Origin: Gimesia alba
Lineage (GTDB): Bacteria; Planctomycetota; Planctomycetia; Planctomycetales; Planctomycetaceae
Assembly: GCF_007744675.1 (NCBI RefSeq)
Contig: NZ_CP036269.1
Coordinates: 124,001-188,000, forward strand
DNA length: 64,000 nt
Direction: 5' to 3'
The position numbers and the translations under genes are program-made. Position 1 is the first letter of the stretch; the number at the start of each line of letters is the position of its first letter. Of the stretch, positions 26,327 through 35,680 are shown one piece after another. The notes under the pieces are model-generated. The model did no database searches. It was not told where the DNA came from and saw nothing but the letters and a program-made list of their open reading frames with translations.

Positions 26327-26785
26327 ATGTCTCTGGATTACTCGTTCGCATTGGACACGGAAGATCATCCAGAGGACTTACTGCGCTGGTTGGAGTCTAC
26401 GTTTCAGATGAAGCGTTATGCAAATCAGCGTGGGACCTGCGCTGATGTAGGGCTGCAGTGTACTGTCCTTTTACAGAACACAACCAGCAGGGATCTCATC
26501 GACCGAATTTATGGCATTGATACGCGAATCCATATTTTATGTCGGATCGACAAAGGTGAAGCTCAGTCTGTTGGCATGGACAAACTGGTCGAGCTGTGTT
26601 TGGGGTTGCTCTGTCGGGATTCGGCAGACCTGCTCCTGCTGAGTAACGGCGAACAGGGGCATGTACTTCGCACTCACCAGGACATCTACGCAGATTGCAG
26701 CGATGAATACTGGGAACAAAAATGGAACGCCGCCTTCGGCAAAGCCAGAATCGAGTTCAGGCACGATTCGCTTCCCTGTTTGTGA
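26327..26785 (+). CDS. Small cytoplasmic protein, possible SitI3-like
   Basis: Protein of 152 residues starting MSLDYSFALDTEDHPEDLL, no signal peptide or membrane helix, acidic overall with several Cys. The opening pattern and length resemble the SitI3 family, named after an immunity protein of a Myxococcus toxin-delivery system; this is from memory of the family style and is weak. An upstream in-frame ATG at 26291 lies inside a hairpin loop, so ATG 26327 is preferred. No toxin gene is adjacent, so it would be an orphan immunity gene or a protein with another role. Confidence 0.5.
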   Translation: MSLDYSFALDTEDHPEDLLRWLESTFQMKRYANQRGTCADVGLQCTVLLQNTTSRDLIDRIYGIDTRIHILCRIDKGEAQSVGMDKLVELCLGLLCRDSADLLLLSNGEQGHVLRTHQDIYADCSDEYWEQKWNAAFGKARIEFRHDSLPCL

Positions 26786-26929
26786 CAGTTCGTGATGAAA
26801 GAAAAAACGATCTACCAATCCTCCTGACGATGATCAATGGCGCTTCACAGAATCTGTTCAACAAGACAGAAGTAAGTCCACGAATTCCAATTAAAGAACG
26901 GATACGCTTGTGGGTTTTCTGGTAGCAGT

Positions 26930-29900
26930 TCAAAACTCCGCCGCCGCAACCCGCTCGGCCCGTTCGAGGCGTGCCTGCAGTAGTCTGCTCACCGCAGCCT
27001 GACACGCCGGCGTGATGAAATCAGCGCGGCTGAGTAACGATTTCGCCAGTGGTTTCGCTTTCCCACTTTTGATGGGCTCCAACCGTGTCTTCAGTTCGGG
27101 AGAGACCGCCCGACCCAGCAGTTCATTCATTTCATCCAGCGGCTCCAGCAGCACCGCTACATTGCGAGGGAAGGGATCCAATGAAATGAGCACCGCTTCC
27201 AGGACCGGGGCGATGCACAGTGCGTGGGCCGGAGAGACTGCGGCGACTTCCGCCAGCACTTCACTGGCCCGGTTCAGTTTCACCCAGCCTCCGGCCATCA
27301 CCTCGGTCAATGCGCGGGTCAGGAGATCCAGATCGAGCCGATCGCTGTCCGACAGGGCGATCCAGACCTCAGTCGCCATCGAACGGGCACTGCCATCCTT
27401 GCTGACGGTGGCAATCCACAGTGCGCGGGCTGCCATCAGTGTCAGGGGGCGATCCAGTTCAAACAGGGGTAACAGAAACTGGCCGAAGGGCGTATCAACA
27501 GAAGATCCACTCTCCACCCGAAGGGCCAGGGCTTTGGTCGCCAGGCACCAGTACCAGTCGAGTTTCATCGGCCACTGATTTTCCAGATAGGGGTACAGAA
27601 ACGGCGGCGCCAGGGTGGGCCTCAGATGATGTAATTCGGCAGGCAGAAAACGAAAGCTCGTGGTGGTTTTGTTCTTCTGTGCGGTGATATTTTTGAGTGC
27701 CTCAGCCGGATCCTCATCCCGTTCCAGGGCTTCCAGCAACTGTTTCATCGTGTTTTGATGCTGTTTTGTTTCCAGCTGCGCTTCTCCCTGAGTTGGCCAG
27801 GCGCGGATCACATCCTGCTGCATGCTGCTGTCAGCCAGCCGTTCCCCAGCGGTCCATTCATAATCACAGGGAAAGATCACATCGGGCAGTTTCGCAATCG
27901 TTTCTGTTATTATCACCCGCTCCTCTGGTGCCAGTAATTTTGACACATCTCCCCACGCATCCCGAGCACGGAGGGCGGCAATCCAGACGACCGGAGGCAG
28001 AGCCGGATCAATGGAGCCGTCGCCACCCAGTGCGGTCATCGCCAGCGCCTGGTAAGGGGCCTTGAGTTCCCGGGCCGCTTCCAGGGCAGCCGTCCGATGT
28101 TCGGGTGCCAGGCGCAGACAGCTGCGTTCCAGGTCCGTCTCCAGTACCTCCAGCTGTTGTTCCTGTGCGGCTTTCAGACGTTCCACCCAGACGCGCGGAT
28201 CGAGCCAACCTCCCGCGTGTGTGGCGGACGAAATCAGCGGATACGCGGTTTTCGCACGGATGCGCTGATTGAGCCGATTCAAAAAGCGCTGCAGTGGCGT
28301 GTCCAGAAAGAGATAGTCATCCTCATCCGGCTTACGTTCCAGCCACGCCCCGATTAACAGCGAGAAGGCAGTGCCGTGATAACCACCCGTGAGCCCGCGT
28401 TGCGGACGACTGTCTATCGACGCACAGGCCCGCTTGGCCAGCGAACTGGTCATCGTCTTGAATCCATTCGGTCGTTCGTTGTACAAACGCAGGATTCCGC
28501 TGATAATCCGCTCCGCCGTATCCGGATCTTCAAGTCGCTCGACGGCCGCAGAGGTGACTTCAATCAGTTCCTCGACCGTTTCAATTGGCTGTAAGGGAGC
28601 TGCGGTCGTCAGTACCGGAACACTCTGTTGAGACCAGCGGCAACTGAGATCCGCGTGTCCCTCCTGGGCTGCCGTTATCGCTTCGTCCACGCGGAACAGT
28701 TCCTTGACTGGTTTTGGAATTGTGGATGCTCTGGTTTCCAGGAGACTCAAATCCGTGAACGTGGAATCGGCGGGAGTGGTCGCTGACTGGTCTGCCGCTG
28801 ATTCTGTTTGAGCCTGGCTTTCTGTCTGCAGCAGCGCTGCCGCTTTTTCTCTTAACGTGGGGGCGATCGTTTCCAGATGCAATTCAATCGTCTTGAACGC
28901 CGCCTCATCATCGACCTGTAGATGTTTTTCCTGCAGTTCCAGAGCCGCTTTCTGAATATCTTTATTCGGATGCATCAGCGCAACCGCCGCCGCTTCAACT
29001 GCCTCTCGTCGGTGAGCGGGGTCGGCGGCAATCCGGGCCAGCAGGTCGACCGCCGTCTTTGCATGTTTTTTCGGTTTATGACTGAAAATACCGGGTAGGG
29101 CGGTGACTGCTTCCCGGGCATCAAGCAGGTCTGCTTTTTCGAGTTGCTTCAACTGCTCAACGGCAAATCCCGCGACCACCGCCTGACTGTCCGATAACAG
29201 CCCCGTCCACTCTGTCTGCAGTTCTGCCAGTGTTTCCGACTTCGCTTTTGCCGCCTGCATTAGAATCAGACAGCCGTTTCGCTCCGTCTTGTTTAACGGT
29301 CCCTGCAACGCTTTGAGCAGGGATTCCAGCAGTCGTTTGCCGTCGAGCAGGTTCTCCTGGTACAGGCATTCAATGACAGGCACCCAGGGCTTGGGTTCGA
29401 GCAATTGATATTCCTGGTCCGGGATCGAGTAAACGAGTTCACGACAGGCGGGAATCTCCTGCAGGACCAGCTTCGTGGCCTCCGGCGCCGCCTCCATGGC
29501 ATCCTTTAAACCGATCTGGAACTCATTGATCACAGCCGGAAAATCATCAGCAGAAACGAGTTTTTGTTCATACAATTGTGACCAGTACCCCGGTGGTATT
29601 TCTCGATGAGACCGATCTTTGCTGGTCACGCTGGCATACCATTCATCCCACCAGGGAGGCTGTCGGTCGGCCAGGATCCGGGCTGCCCATGCTTCGTGAT
29701 CGGGAACGGTGGGAAAGCGAATACAGCCCTCCAGGCTTTCCAGTGCGTAGCGTCCCAGCCAGGCAATGTAGGACATCTTGTAATCGATGAGCAGACTCTT
29801 ATCGAGATCTTTACGCCACGGAAACATTTGCTGAATTCCGTCCCGTTCTCGTTTCTGTTTGACCAGTGGGTCGTCCAGACCCAGCGAACAGGGTTGAATG

Positions 29901-30046
29901 ACATTTCGCTCAAAGCCCAGTGCCAGCATCAGAATGTTAAACGGTTCAATCGCCGCTTTTCGCTGGTCTTCGTCCCAGTCGGTCAGTGCGGCGACGACGG
30001 CGTCGGGGTCTTTGTTCAAAATCGCATCCTGGAGCGCTTCAATCAT
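26930..30046 (-). CDS. Large alpha-helical (HEAT-like) protein, DUF6493 type
   Basis: Cytoplasmic protein of 1038 residues with no signal sequence, rich in Leu, Ala, Glu and Gln and built of repeating helical pairs (e.g. MHPNKDIQKAALELQEKHL near 360; AVTALPGIFSHKPKKHAKTA near 315), i.e. HEAT/ARM-like. The N-terminus (ALTDWDEDQRKAAIEPF) and its strict pairing with a SWIM zinc-finger gene match DUF6493 proteins. Its ATG overlaps the stop of the SWIM gene by 8 bases (ATGATTGA), so the two are translationally coupled. Function unknown. Related SWIM-containing loci in other bacteria (e.g. E. coli yehL-yehM-yehP-yehQ) also encode a MoxR ATPase and a VWA protein; neither is seen here. Confidence 0.75.
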   Translation of the reverse strand: MIEALQDAILNKDPDAVVAALTDWDEDQRKAAIEPFNILMLALGFERNVIQPCSLGLDDPLVKQKRERDGIQQMFPWRKDLDKSLLIDYKMSYIAWLGRYALESLEGCIRFPTVPDHEAWAARILADRQPPWWDEWYASVTSKDRSHREIPPGYWSQLYEQKLVSADDFPAVINEFQIGLKDAMEAAPEATKLVLQEIPACRELVYSIPDQEYQLLEPKPWVPVIECLYQENLLDGKRLLESLLKALQGPLNKTERNGCLILMQAAKAKSETLAELQTEWTGLLSDSQAVVAGFAVEQLKQLEKADLLDAREAVTALPGIFSHKPKKHAKTAVDLLARIAADPAHRREAVEAAAVALMHPNKDIQKAALELQEKHLQVDDEAAFKTIELHLETIAPTLREKAAALLQTESQAQTESAADQSATTPADSTFTDLSLLETRASTIPKPVKELFRVDEAITAAQEGHADLSCRWSQQSVPVLTTAAPLQPIETVEELIEVTSAAVERLEDPDTAERIISGILRLYNERPNGFKTMTSSLAKRACASIDSRPQRGLTGGYHGTAFSLLIGAWLERKPDEDDYLFLDTPLQRFLNRLNQRIRAKTAYPLISSATHAGGWLDPRVWVERLKAAQEQQLEVLETDLERSCLRLAPEHRTAALEAARELKAPYQALAMTALGGDGSIDPALPPVVWIAALRARDAWGDVSKLLAPEERVIITETIAKLPDVIFPCDYEWTAGERLADSSMQQDVIRAWPTQGEAQLETKQHQNTMKQLLEALERDEDPAEALKNITAQKNKTTTSFRFLPAELHHLRPTLAPPFLYPYLENQWPMKLDWYWCLATKALALRVESGSSVDTPFGQFLLPLFELDRPLTLMAARALWIATVSKDGSARSMATEVWIALSDSDRLDLDLLTRALTEVMAGGWVKLNRASEVLAEVAAVSPAHALCIAPVLEAVLISLDPFPRNVAVLLEPLDEMNELLGRAVSPELKTRLEPIKSGKAKPLAKSLLSRADFITPACQAAVSRLLQARLERAERVAAAEF

Positions 30047-31406
30047 GGTGCTTCATTTCCAATGTCATGCGGGTCGCTAAGATGTGTTTACAGGGGCCGC
30101 GTTGACCCTGGTATCGGCTGAACCAGGGGCACGTGCACTTCTCTCCCTCTGGTCGGAAACGTACATAGTAAGTGGTTCCGTTGCTGTTTACTTCCGCGTC
30201 AGTGTTTCCCGGTGATTCACCAGGTAACATTTGGACCGCCCCTTGTTCAAACAGTTTGCGGGCAGCGCGCAGTCGGGGCTGATCCCGGGTGACCAGTCTC
30301 TCTTCAAACGGCAGCTGTCGCTGAAAATAAAATCCGTTGCCGGCGTCAAATCCGGCCAGGCCATTGGTGGCCAGTGCCGCGAGACTGTCGCGGGCGGCGC
30401 TGGTGGTACAACCCAGTCGCGTCGCCAGTTCAGCCGGGTCGATGGTTTCTGCAGGTCCGCTCGGCGAGGTTTCCGCACCGGCCAGCAGTTCCAGAATCGC
30501 ATCGACGCGTTCCTGCCAGTCGTCATGCACCAGCGAATCAAGTAACTGTCCTTCCCCCGAAAAGCCCCGCTGCAGCGCTGGCGACAGCACCAGCCAGAAA
30601 CGACACCAGTCGGTCTCCCCCACCCAGGCATGCACGCCGGAACGCTCGTCGGCATACAGGCTCACTTCGCGGACGATCGGCAGAATGGTCCGCAGTGCCG
30701 ACAGACGGCTGGCCCCTCCCACGGGAATCGTGCTGGCACCTGCCCGCGTAGTAAACCGGGGCCGTCCCCCACTGATCGAGAGATGCTGACTGCTCCCGCC
30801 TATGCGGGCCGCACTTTGAATCAACGGGATCAACAATGCGGGCGTAAAACGTTGTTTCAGTTCCAGCCGCGACTGATAGACCTGTACTTCGCTGAGCCCT
30901 TTAATCCAGCGTCGCGGCAGCCGGACTTTTTTTTCTATCACTGCGGACTGATTGTGTTCCAGGGTCACTGCCTCGGCTTCGATACTCAATCGGACCTCAT
31001 CCGCACGACCGATGCGTCCCAGATGAGTCAACATCTCAGGGTTGAAGTCCACGTTCGTCGTGCCAAAACGGCGCTGTTCGGTTTCGAACGCACACTCATC
31101 CAGATCGAGTCGCGCGTAGGCGCCACAACAACCACTGAATCCTTCCCACCGTACCAGCGAACGACTGGCGGTGACAATCGGATCCATCTGAGGTGGTCGT
31201 GCATCAAAAAAATGGGTGCGGACAATCGTACTGAGGGTCAGCAACAGGGTCGCGGCGTCACGCGGATGCTTCACACGACCGGCAAAGAACGGTCCTTCCG
31301 AGATCGAATCGGCGGCTCCCCCGCTGGCGGCCAGATGAATCAATCCCTGGTCAACGTCCGAGGCAAAACGATACTGGTAGAGATGTTCCTGCAGGTCGGT
31401 CGCCAC
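30039..31406 (-). CDS. SWIM zinc-finger protein
   Basis: Protein of 455 residues. The C-terminus carries the SWIM zinc finger as C-x-C-x12-C-x-H: C-T-C then, after PWFSRYQGQRGP, C-K-H. The preceding ~400 residues are predicted mixed alpha/beta, with a possible winged-helix-like section near 320-350 (DPAELATRLGCTTSAARDSLAAL). SWIM domains bind DNA or protein partners. The start is a GTG at 31406 with GAGGTC upstream; an ATG at 31410 is out of frame. It is the first gene of a two-gene operon with the HEAT-like gene, and its product probably acts in a complex with it. Confidence 0.8.
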   Translation of the reverse strand: MATDLQEHLYQYRFASDVDQGLIHLAASGGAADSISEGPFFAGRVKHPRDAATLLLTLSTIVRTHFFDARPPQMDPIVTASRSLVRWEGFSGCCGAYARLDLDECAFETEQRRFGTTNVDFNPEMLTHLGRIGRADEVRLSIEAEAVTLEHNQSAVIEKKVRLPRRWIKGLSEVQVYQSRLELKQRFTPALLIPLIQSAARIGGSSQHLSISGGRPRFTTRAGASTIPVGGASRLSALRTILPIVREVSLYADERSGVHAWVGETDWCRFWLVLSPALQRGFSGEGQLLDSLVHDDWQERVDAILELLAGAETSPSGPAETIDPAELATRLGCTTSAARDSLAALATNGLAGFDAGNGFYFQRQLPFEERLVTRDQPRLRAARKLFEQGAVQMLPGESPGNTDAEVNSNGTTYYVRFRPEGEKCTCPWFSRYQGQRGPCKHILATRMTLEMKHHD

Positions 31407-31645
31407 GCATAGACCTCATTTTGATAGACAGGATGCAGGCCGCATAACCGACGAACGGCCGAGTCTATCAATTGTCGGTTAGAGCGGGAATCATGTCAAC
31501 CAGCCCAACTCTGATGCAAAATCGAGATACCTGGCAGAAAAATATCCTGAAACATTTCAAAAATCGCGTGATATTTTCTGTGTAGCACCGCCTCTCAGGT
31601 ATTCGGGTAACATTTCATATCCACAGAACATAGAAAGTCAGTTCC

Positions 31646-31999
31646 ATGAATACACCAGCGATCAGTGCCCCTAAGTCGAATCGAAAAACTCTGGTTCTCC
31701 CACTCCTGATTATCGCTATTGGCAGCGGCTGGTTACTCACCACGCTGGGGCTGGTACCCGGCCTCAACTGGATCTGGGTACTCGGTCTGGCGATTATCGG
31801 ATTGCTCTCGTTTGCTGTCAGTGGCCTCGATAAATCATCGGTCGTGATCGGCCCTTTCTTTCTGATCGCCAGCTGCCTCTCGGTCCTGCGTCAAACCGAG
31901 CAGCTCTCCTTTGATGTCGAAGTACCCGTTCTGGTGATTGTGATCGGCGTCTTACTGCTCATCGCCCGCAGCAAATCCATTCCCTCCCCGAATGGATGA
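31646..31999 (+). CDS. Small membrane protein, LiaF/DUF5668-like
   Basis: Protein of 117 residues with four hydrophobic helices: LVLPLLIIAIGSGWLLTTLG, WIWVLGLAIIGLLSFAV, SSVVIGPFFLIASCLSVL and VPVLVIVIGVLLLI. The order and the G-x-G-W-L-L pattern resemble the N-terminal membrane domain of LiaF-like proteins (cell-envelope stress sensing), but without the soluble LiaF C-terminal domain. Stand-alone gene between the SWIM operon and the CoA-transferase gene. Confidence 0.65.
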   Translation: MNTPAISAPKSNRKTLVLPLLIIAIGSGWLLTTLGLVPGLNWIWVLGLAIIGLLSFAVSGLDKSSVVIGPFFLIASCLSVLRQTEQLSFDVEVPVLVIVIGVLLLIARSKSIPSPNG

Positions 32000-32166
32000 T
32001 TCTGGAACCGGAACACAAAACGGCTGAGTGAGTTCAACGCATTCTGCGGAGTCTTTTCCCAAAACAAAAATTGCCTCACTGCGCCAGATTCGCTATCATC
32101 CGTCGAACAACAGATTGAGATCAGTCTGAAATCATCATCAGAAGACTTGAATCAGCGAGTGGCAGG

Positions 32167-33657
32167 ATGCAGGGAACAGCGACACAACAGCAGATATTCG
32201 AGGAAATCACCGCGCCGCTGGGGGTGACCTTTGATTCGGAGAGTCCGGTTGAAATCATTCAGCAGCCCGGCTATATCGACTCGCCTGTGGCCACGCATGA
32301 TTTCGCGACGGCGGCGCTCGCTGCGCTTGGCAAGGCGACCGCGACCATCGGTCAGATGCGCGGGCTTGGCTCACAGGCGATGCGCATCGACCGCCGCCAT
32401 GCGGGGCTGGTGCTGAATTCAGTTGCCTATCATTTTCAGGAAGGCTGGCAACTCGACATTTCGCCCGTGCATACGCCCGTGAATAATTTCTTCACGACAA
32501 AAGACAGTCGGCACGTGATGTATAACGGAGCCTACACGCATCTGCGGGAAGGCATTCTGCAATTTTTGAATTGTGTGGGAGAACGAGAGGCGATTGCCGA
32601 CGCGACATCACACTATGCTGCGCAGGATCTGGAAGACCAGCTTTCCGCGCTGGGACTCTGTACGACCATCGTCCGTGATCAACAAGAGTGGCTCGATCAT
32701 CCGCAGGGGAAAGCCATCGCTGCCGCACCGGTGATTGAGCTGACGAAAATGGCAGACGGACCGCCCGAACCTTTTTCGAAAGATGTATCGCGTCCGCTGG
32801 AACAGATCCGGGTGCTCGAATTCGCGCGGGTCCTTGCCGGACCGACGATTGGTCGGAGTCTGGCCGAGCAGGGGGCCGACGTGATTCACGGCCGCCATCC
32901 TTATCTCGATCACATTTTCCCCTTTGAAGTCGAGACCGGCTGGGGAAAAAAGTCGGCTTACCTCGATTATCAATCTGAGCGAGATCGCAGTTTGATTTTC
33001 CACTTACTCGAATCAGCCGACGTCTTCATTGACGGGCTGCGCCATGGTGCGATGGCGCGTGCGGGTTTTTCCGTTGAGGAACTGACGCGGCGAAAAAAGA
33101 ATCTGATCATCGTGCAGCTTGACTGCTACGGCTTTCAAGGTCCCTGGGCAGAACGTCGCGGCTGGGAGCAACTCGCACAAAGTTGTACGGGACTTGCTAA
33201 AATCCATAGCGCCAATCAACCGCAGCTCAGTTTGATTCCCGCTTACTTTAACGATTATGGGACCGGTTTGCTGGGAGCCCTCGGTGCGACAGCCGCCCTC
33301 ATTCGTCGTGCGACCGAAGGGGGGAGTTGGTTAGTTCGTGTGGCGCTTACCAAAACGGCGATGCTCGCGACCCGGTATCACAACAATATTGAAGAACCCG
33401 TGCCGATCACACAGGAAGACCTGGAGAACTATCTCGTCGATCAGGAGAGCCGCCTGGGCCTGCTCACGCGAGTCGCACCGGCAATTCAGTTCGAACGCAC
33501 TCCTTCATTCAGTGCTCGCGCAGGCACTGCTCCCGGTTCTGACACACTTAATTTATGTTGGGACTCTGAACCTTCCCCTCCCCAACAGCTGCCGCATCGT
33601 CCCACAGAAATCTTCCCACAGCATCAGGTCCACTGGAAAGCCAATCAGACGTTGTAA
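32167..33657 (+). CDS. CaiB/BaiF (family III) CoA-transferase
   Basis: Protein of 496 residues. The core from about residue 212 shows the family III CoA-transferase start IRVLEFARVLAGPTIGRSLAEQGADVI, then LESADVFIDGLRHGAMARAGFSVEEL and the YGFQGPW segment. The N-terminal ~200 residues resemble the other half of a CoA-transferase (GAYTHLREGILQFL), so the chain looks like a tandem or permuted arrangement. At the position of the catalytic Asp (G-[FY]-D) it has G-W-E (W333-E334). Substrate unknown. The C-terminal ~50 residues are Pro/Gln/His-rich but retain a PGSD-type segment and remain in frame. Confidence 0.8.
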   Translation: MQGTATQQQIFEEITAPLGVTFDSESPVEIIQQPGYIDSPVATHDFATAALAALGKATATIGQMRGLGSQAMRIDRRHAGLVLNSVAYHFQEGWQLDISPVHTPVNNFFTTKDSRHVMYNGAYTHLREGILQFLNCVGEREAIADATSHYAAQDLEDQLSALGLCTTIVRDQQEWLDHPQGKAIAAAPVIELTKMADGPPEPFSKDVSRPLEQIRVLEFARVLAGPTIGRSLAEQGADVIHGRHPYLDHIFPFEVETGWGKKSAYLDYQSERDRSLIFHLLESADVFIDGLRHGAMARAGFSVEELTRRKKNLIIVQLDCYGFQGPWAERRGWEQLAQSCTGLAKIHSANQPQLSLIPAYFNDYGTGLLGALGATAALIRRATEGGSWLVRVALTKTAMLATRYHNNIEEPVPITQEDLENYLVDQESRLGLLTRVAPAIQFERTPSFSARAGTAPGSDTLNLCWDSEPSPPQQLPHRPTEIFPQHQVHWKANQTL

Positions 33658-33885
33658 ACTCGGGCATGCTAAGGAAATGACATGCACTGTCTGAGTGCGG
33701 AGTGAAATTTGAAAAATGGCAGACAACTCTCTGCATCACAAGTTTTATTAAGTGGGCGGTCAATTCTATTTTCACTGCTGTCGCCAGAATCTCACTTCGC
33801 TGGAAAAATAGACTCGCGTATCGCGTGGACTTTTGTATGATAAAGGGAGGCCCTTTCTCTTCTCACTTCTGCGGAGTAGATCCTC

Positions 33886-34578
33886 ATGATGGTTCGAACG
33901 CTTCTCATCGCTGGTTTTGTTTGTTGTGCCTTCACCCAGTCTGCACAGGCGGGAATGCCATCTATTGGTTTGACTGAAATTGCCGAACTTCGACTGCAGA
34001 CGATTTCCTTTTTTCTGATGGTGCTCTTGGTCAGCGCGTTCATTTTTAAACTGCTCTGGAACCTGCTGGCCAAGGATTTTCCCAAGTTGCCCGTGCTGTC
34101 TTATAAGGGAGCTCTGGCGGGAACTGTGCTCTGGGGGCTGATGTTTCTGTTTGTGCTGACGATGATCTCCGGTGCCCGGGAACTGCTCACACCCGGTGCC
34201 TGGGAGAAAACGGGGAATACGTATCAACTGGTTGACTCCAAAACAGAAGAGCCGGAAACACCAGATGAGCTGCTTGAGGAACGCCGCAAACAGCTCGGCG
34301 AATTGCGGACGGCACTCTTCATGCACGTGGCGACGCACGAGGGAAAATTTCCCGAGAAAGCAGAAAACGCGACCTTTACCGAAGAGTTCTGGTTTCAACC
34401 GGGCGACCTGCGGGTGAAGTATGGATATGTGGCCGGCGACAAGAAAACCGAACCGGCAGAGCCCCTTGCTTTTGAGCAGGCGGTCTATGGAGACGATCAA
34501 CAGCTGGTGCTGTTCACCGATGGCGCCATTAAAGTACTGCCACCTAAAGCAGCACAGGAGGTGCTGAATGGAAAGTGA
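33886..34578 (+). CDS. Exported or membrane protein of unknown function, first gene of DUF1559 operon
   Basis: Protein of 230 residues: signal-like N-terminus (TLLIAGFVCCAFTQSAQAG), two further membrane helices (about 40-60 and 75-100) and a soluble C-terminal domain. The end of that domain (YGDDQQLVLFTDGAIKVLP) resembles the DG-type end segment common in planctomycete pilin-like proteins, where FADGHVE-like motifs occur. It overlaps the following DUF1559 gene by 11 bases and is therefore co-translated with it. Likely a partner of the two DUF1559 membrane proteins. Confidence 0.68.
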   Translation: MMVRTLLIAGFVCCAFTQSAQAGMPSIGLTEIAELRLQTISFFLMVLLVSAFIFKLLWNLLAKDFPKLPVLSYKGALAGTVLWGLMFLFVLTMISGARELLTPGAWEKTGNTYQLVDSKTEEPETPDELLEERRKQLGELRTALFMHVATHEGKFPEKAENATFTEEFWFQPGDLRVKYGYVAGDKKTEPAEPLAFEQAVYGDDQQLVLFTDGAIKVLPPKAAQEVLNGK

Positions 34579-35677
34579 ACCTGTTGAGTCATCAACTAAG
34601 AAAAACGGTGTCAAAATCTTTCTCGTAAGTGGAAGTGTCCTCGTATTATTTATCTGCGGGGCTGCTTTTGTGTTGTTTCTGGCCTGCATGGGGGCCGTTT
34701 TCCCGCTTGAAATTCTGATCTCTACTTTCGCAGGCTGGTTCTTATTTTTAAAACGGGTCATCCCGCAGATGACCGTATCTGTCCCCGGCCTGCTGTCGGC
34801 TCTCGTGCTGTCAGCGATTATGGTAGTGGTAATTCAATTTATGGGCCGCTATTTCATTCGACAGTTCCACAAACAAAACCAAGCCAGCGTTCCCGAGCAG
34901 TGGCGGTTTCGGTGGACGTGTGCCGTGCTGGTGTTGCTGGTTTTTTCTTTCGCTGGAGGTTTTGCTGTGGTGGGAGTTGCCTACCAGAGTACCTGGCTAA
35001 TGACCAGTGATAAGAATTTGATCCAGATGAGTGGTTGGGCTATGAGACGCAGTACGTCTAAAAATAATCTCAAACAGATCGGCTTGGCGATGCATCATTA
35101 CCACGAGACACATTCCCGGCTCCCCTTCGGTGGAACTTTTGATCAAACGGGTCGGCCTCAACACAGCTGGGCTACGCGGCTGCTTCCCTATCTGGATCAG
35201 GAACCCCTGTATAATCAGATTGATTTTAACCAGCCCTGGACCGCAGAAGCGAATCGCTCGGTTTTTGAAACGGATCTTTACTTTTTCGAAAATCCGGGAA
35301 TCGAATACGCAGTTGCCAATGGGAAGCGCGACGCAGAAAGCGACCAGGGTTATCAACCTGCGCATTACGCCGCCAACAGCCATGTGTTGAATGTGAATTC
35401 AGGTTTGAGCTTCAAAGAAATCAAAGATGGCACTTCCTATACTCTACTGGCTGGTGAAGTGAAATCAGGTATCAAGGCTTGGGGCGATCCGACCAACTTT
35501 CGCGACCCGATGCTGGGGATCAATCAGAGCCCCCGCGGATTCGGCAGTCCCTACCAAGGAGGCGCGCATTTTCTATTGGGAGATGGCAGCGTCAGATTTG
35601 TCACCGATAAGATTGATCCGCAGATACTCAAAACCCTGGCAACGCCCAATGGCGGTGAATCGTTGGGGGAGTTTTGA
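34568..35677 (+). CDS. DUF1559 domain protein with multi-helix membrane N-terminus (copy 1)
   Basis: Protein of 369 residues, start with a near-consensus AGGAGGT ribosome-binding sequence. Instead of a prepilin leader the N-terminal ~145 residues contain about four membrane helices (e.g. VLVLFICGAAFVLFLACMG, VPGLLSALVLSAIMVVVI). The DUF1559 part starts with RRSTSKNNLKQIGLAMHHYH and continues through WATRLLPYLDQEPLYNQIDF to the C-terminal H-x-x-x-G-D-G motif (AHFLLGDGSVRFVTDKID). It is thus a DUF1559 domain tethered to the membrane. The next gene, three bases away, is a paralogue. Confidence 0.85.
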   Translation: MESEPVESSTKKNGVKIFLVSGSVLVLFICGAAFVLFLACMGAVFPLEILISTFAGWFLFLKRVIPQMTVSVPGLLSALVLSAIMVVVIQFMGRYFIRQFHKQNQASVPEQWRFRWTCAVLVLLVFSFAGGFAVVGVAYQSTWLMTSDKNLIQMSGWAMRRSTSKNNLKQIGLAMHHYHETHSRLPFGGTFDQTGRPQHSWATRLLPYLDQEPLYNQIDFNQPWTAEANRSVFETDLYFFENPGIEYAVANGKRDAESDQGYQPAHYAANSHVLNVNSGLSFKEIKDGTSYTLLAGEVKSGIKAWGDPTNFRDPMLGINQSPRGFGSPYQGGAHFLLGDGSVRFVTDKIDPQILKTLATPNGGESLGEF

Positions 35678-35680
35678 GCA

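Noticed and set aside
33338-33694. Possible frameshift near the end of the CoA-transferase
   Set aside because: The original frame keeps a PGSD-type family segment near the C-terminus, so the unusual tail is probably genuine.
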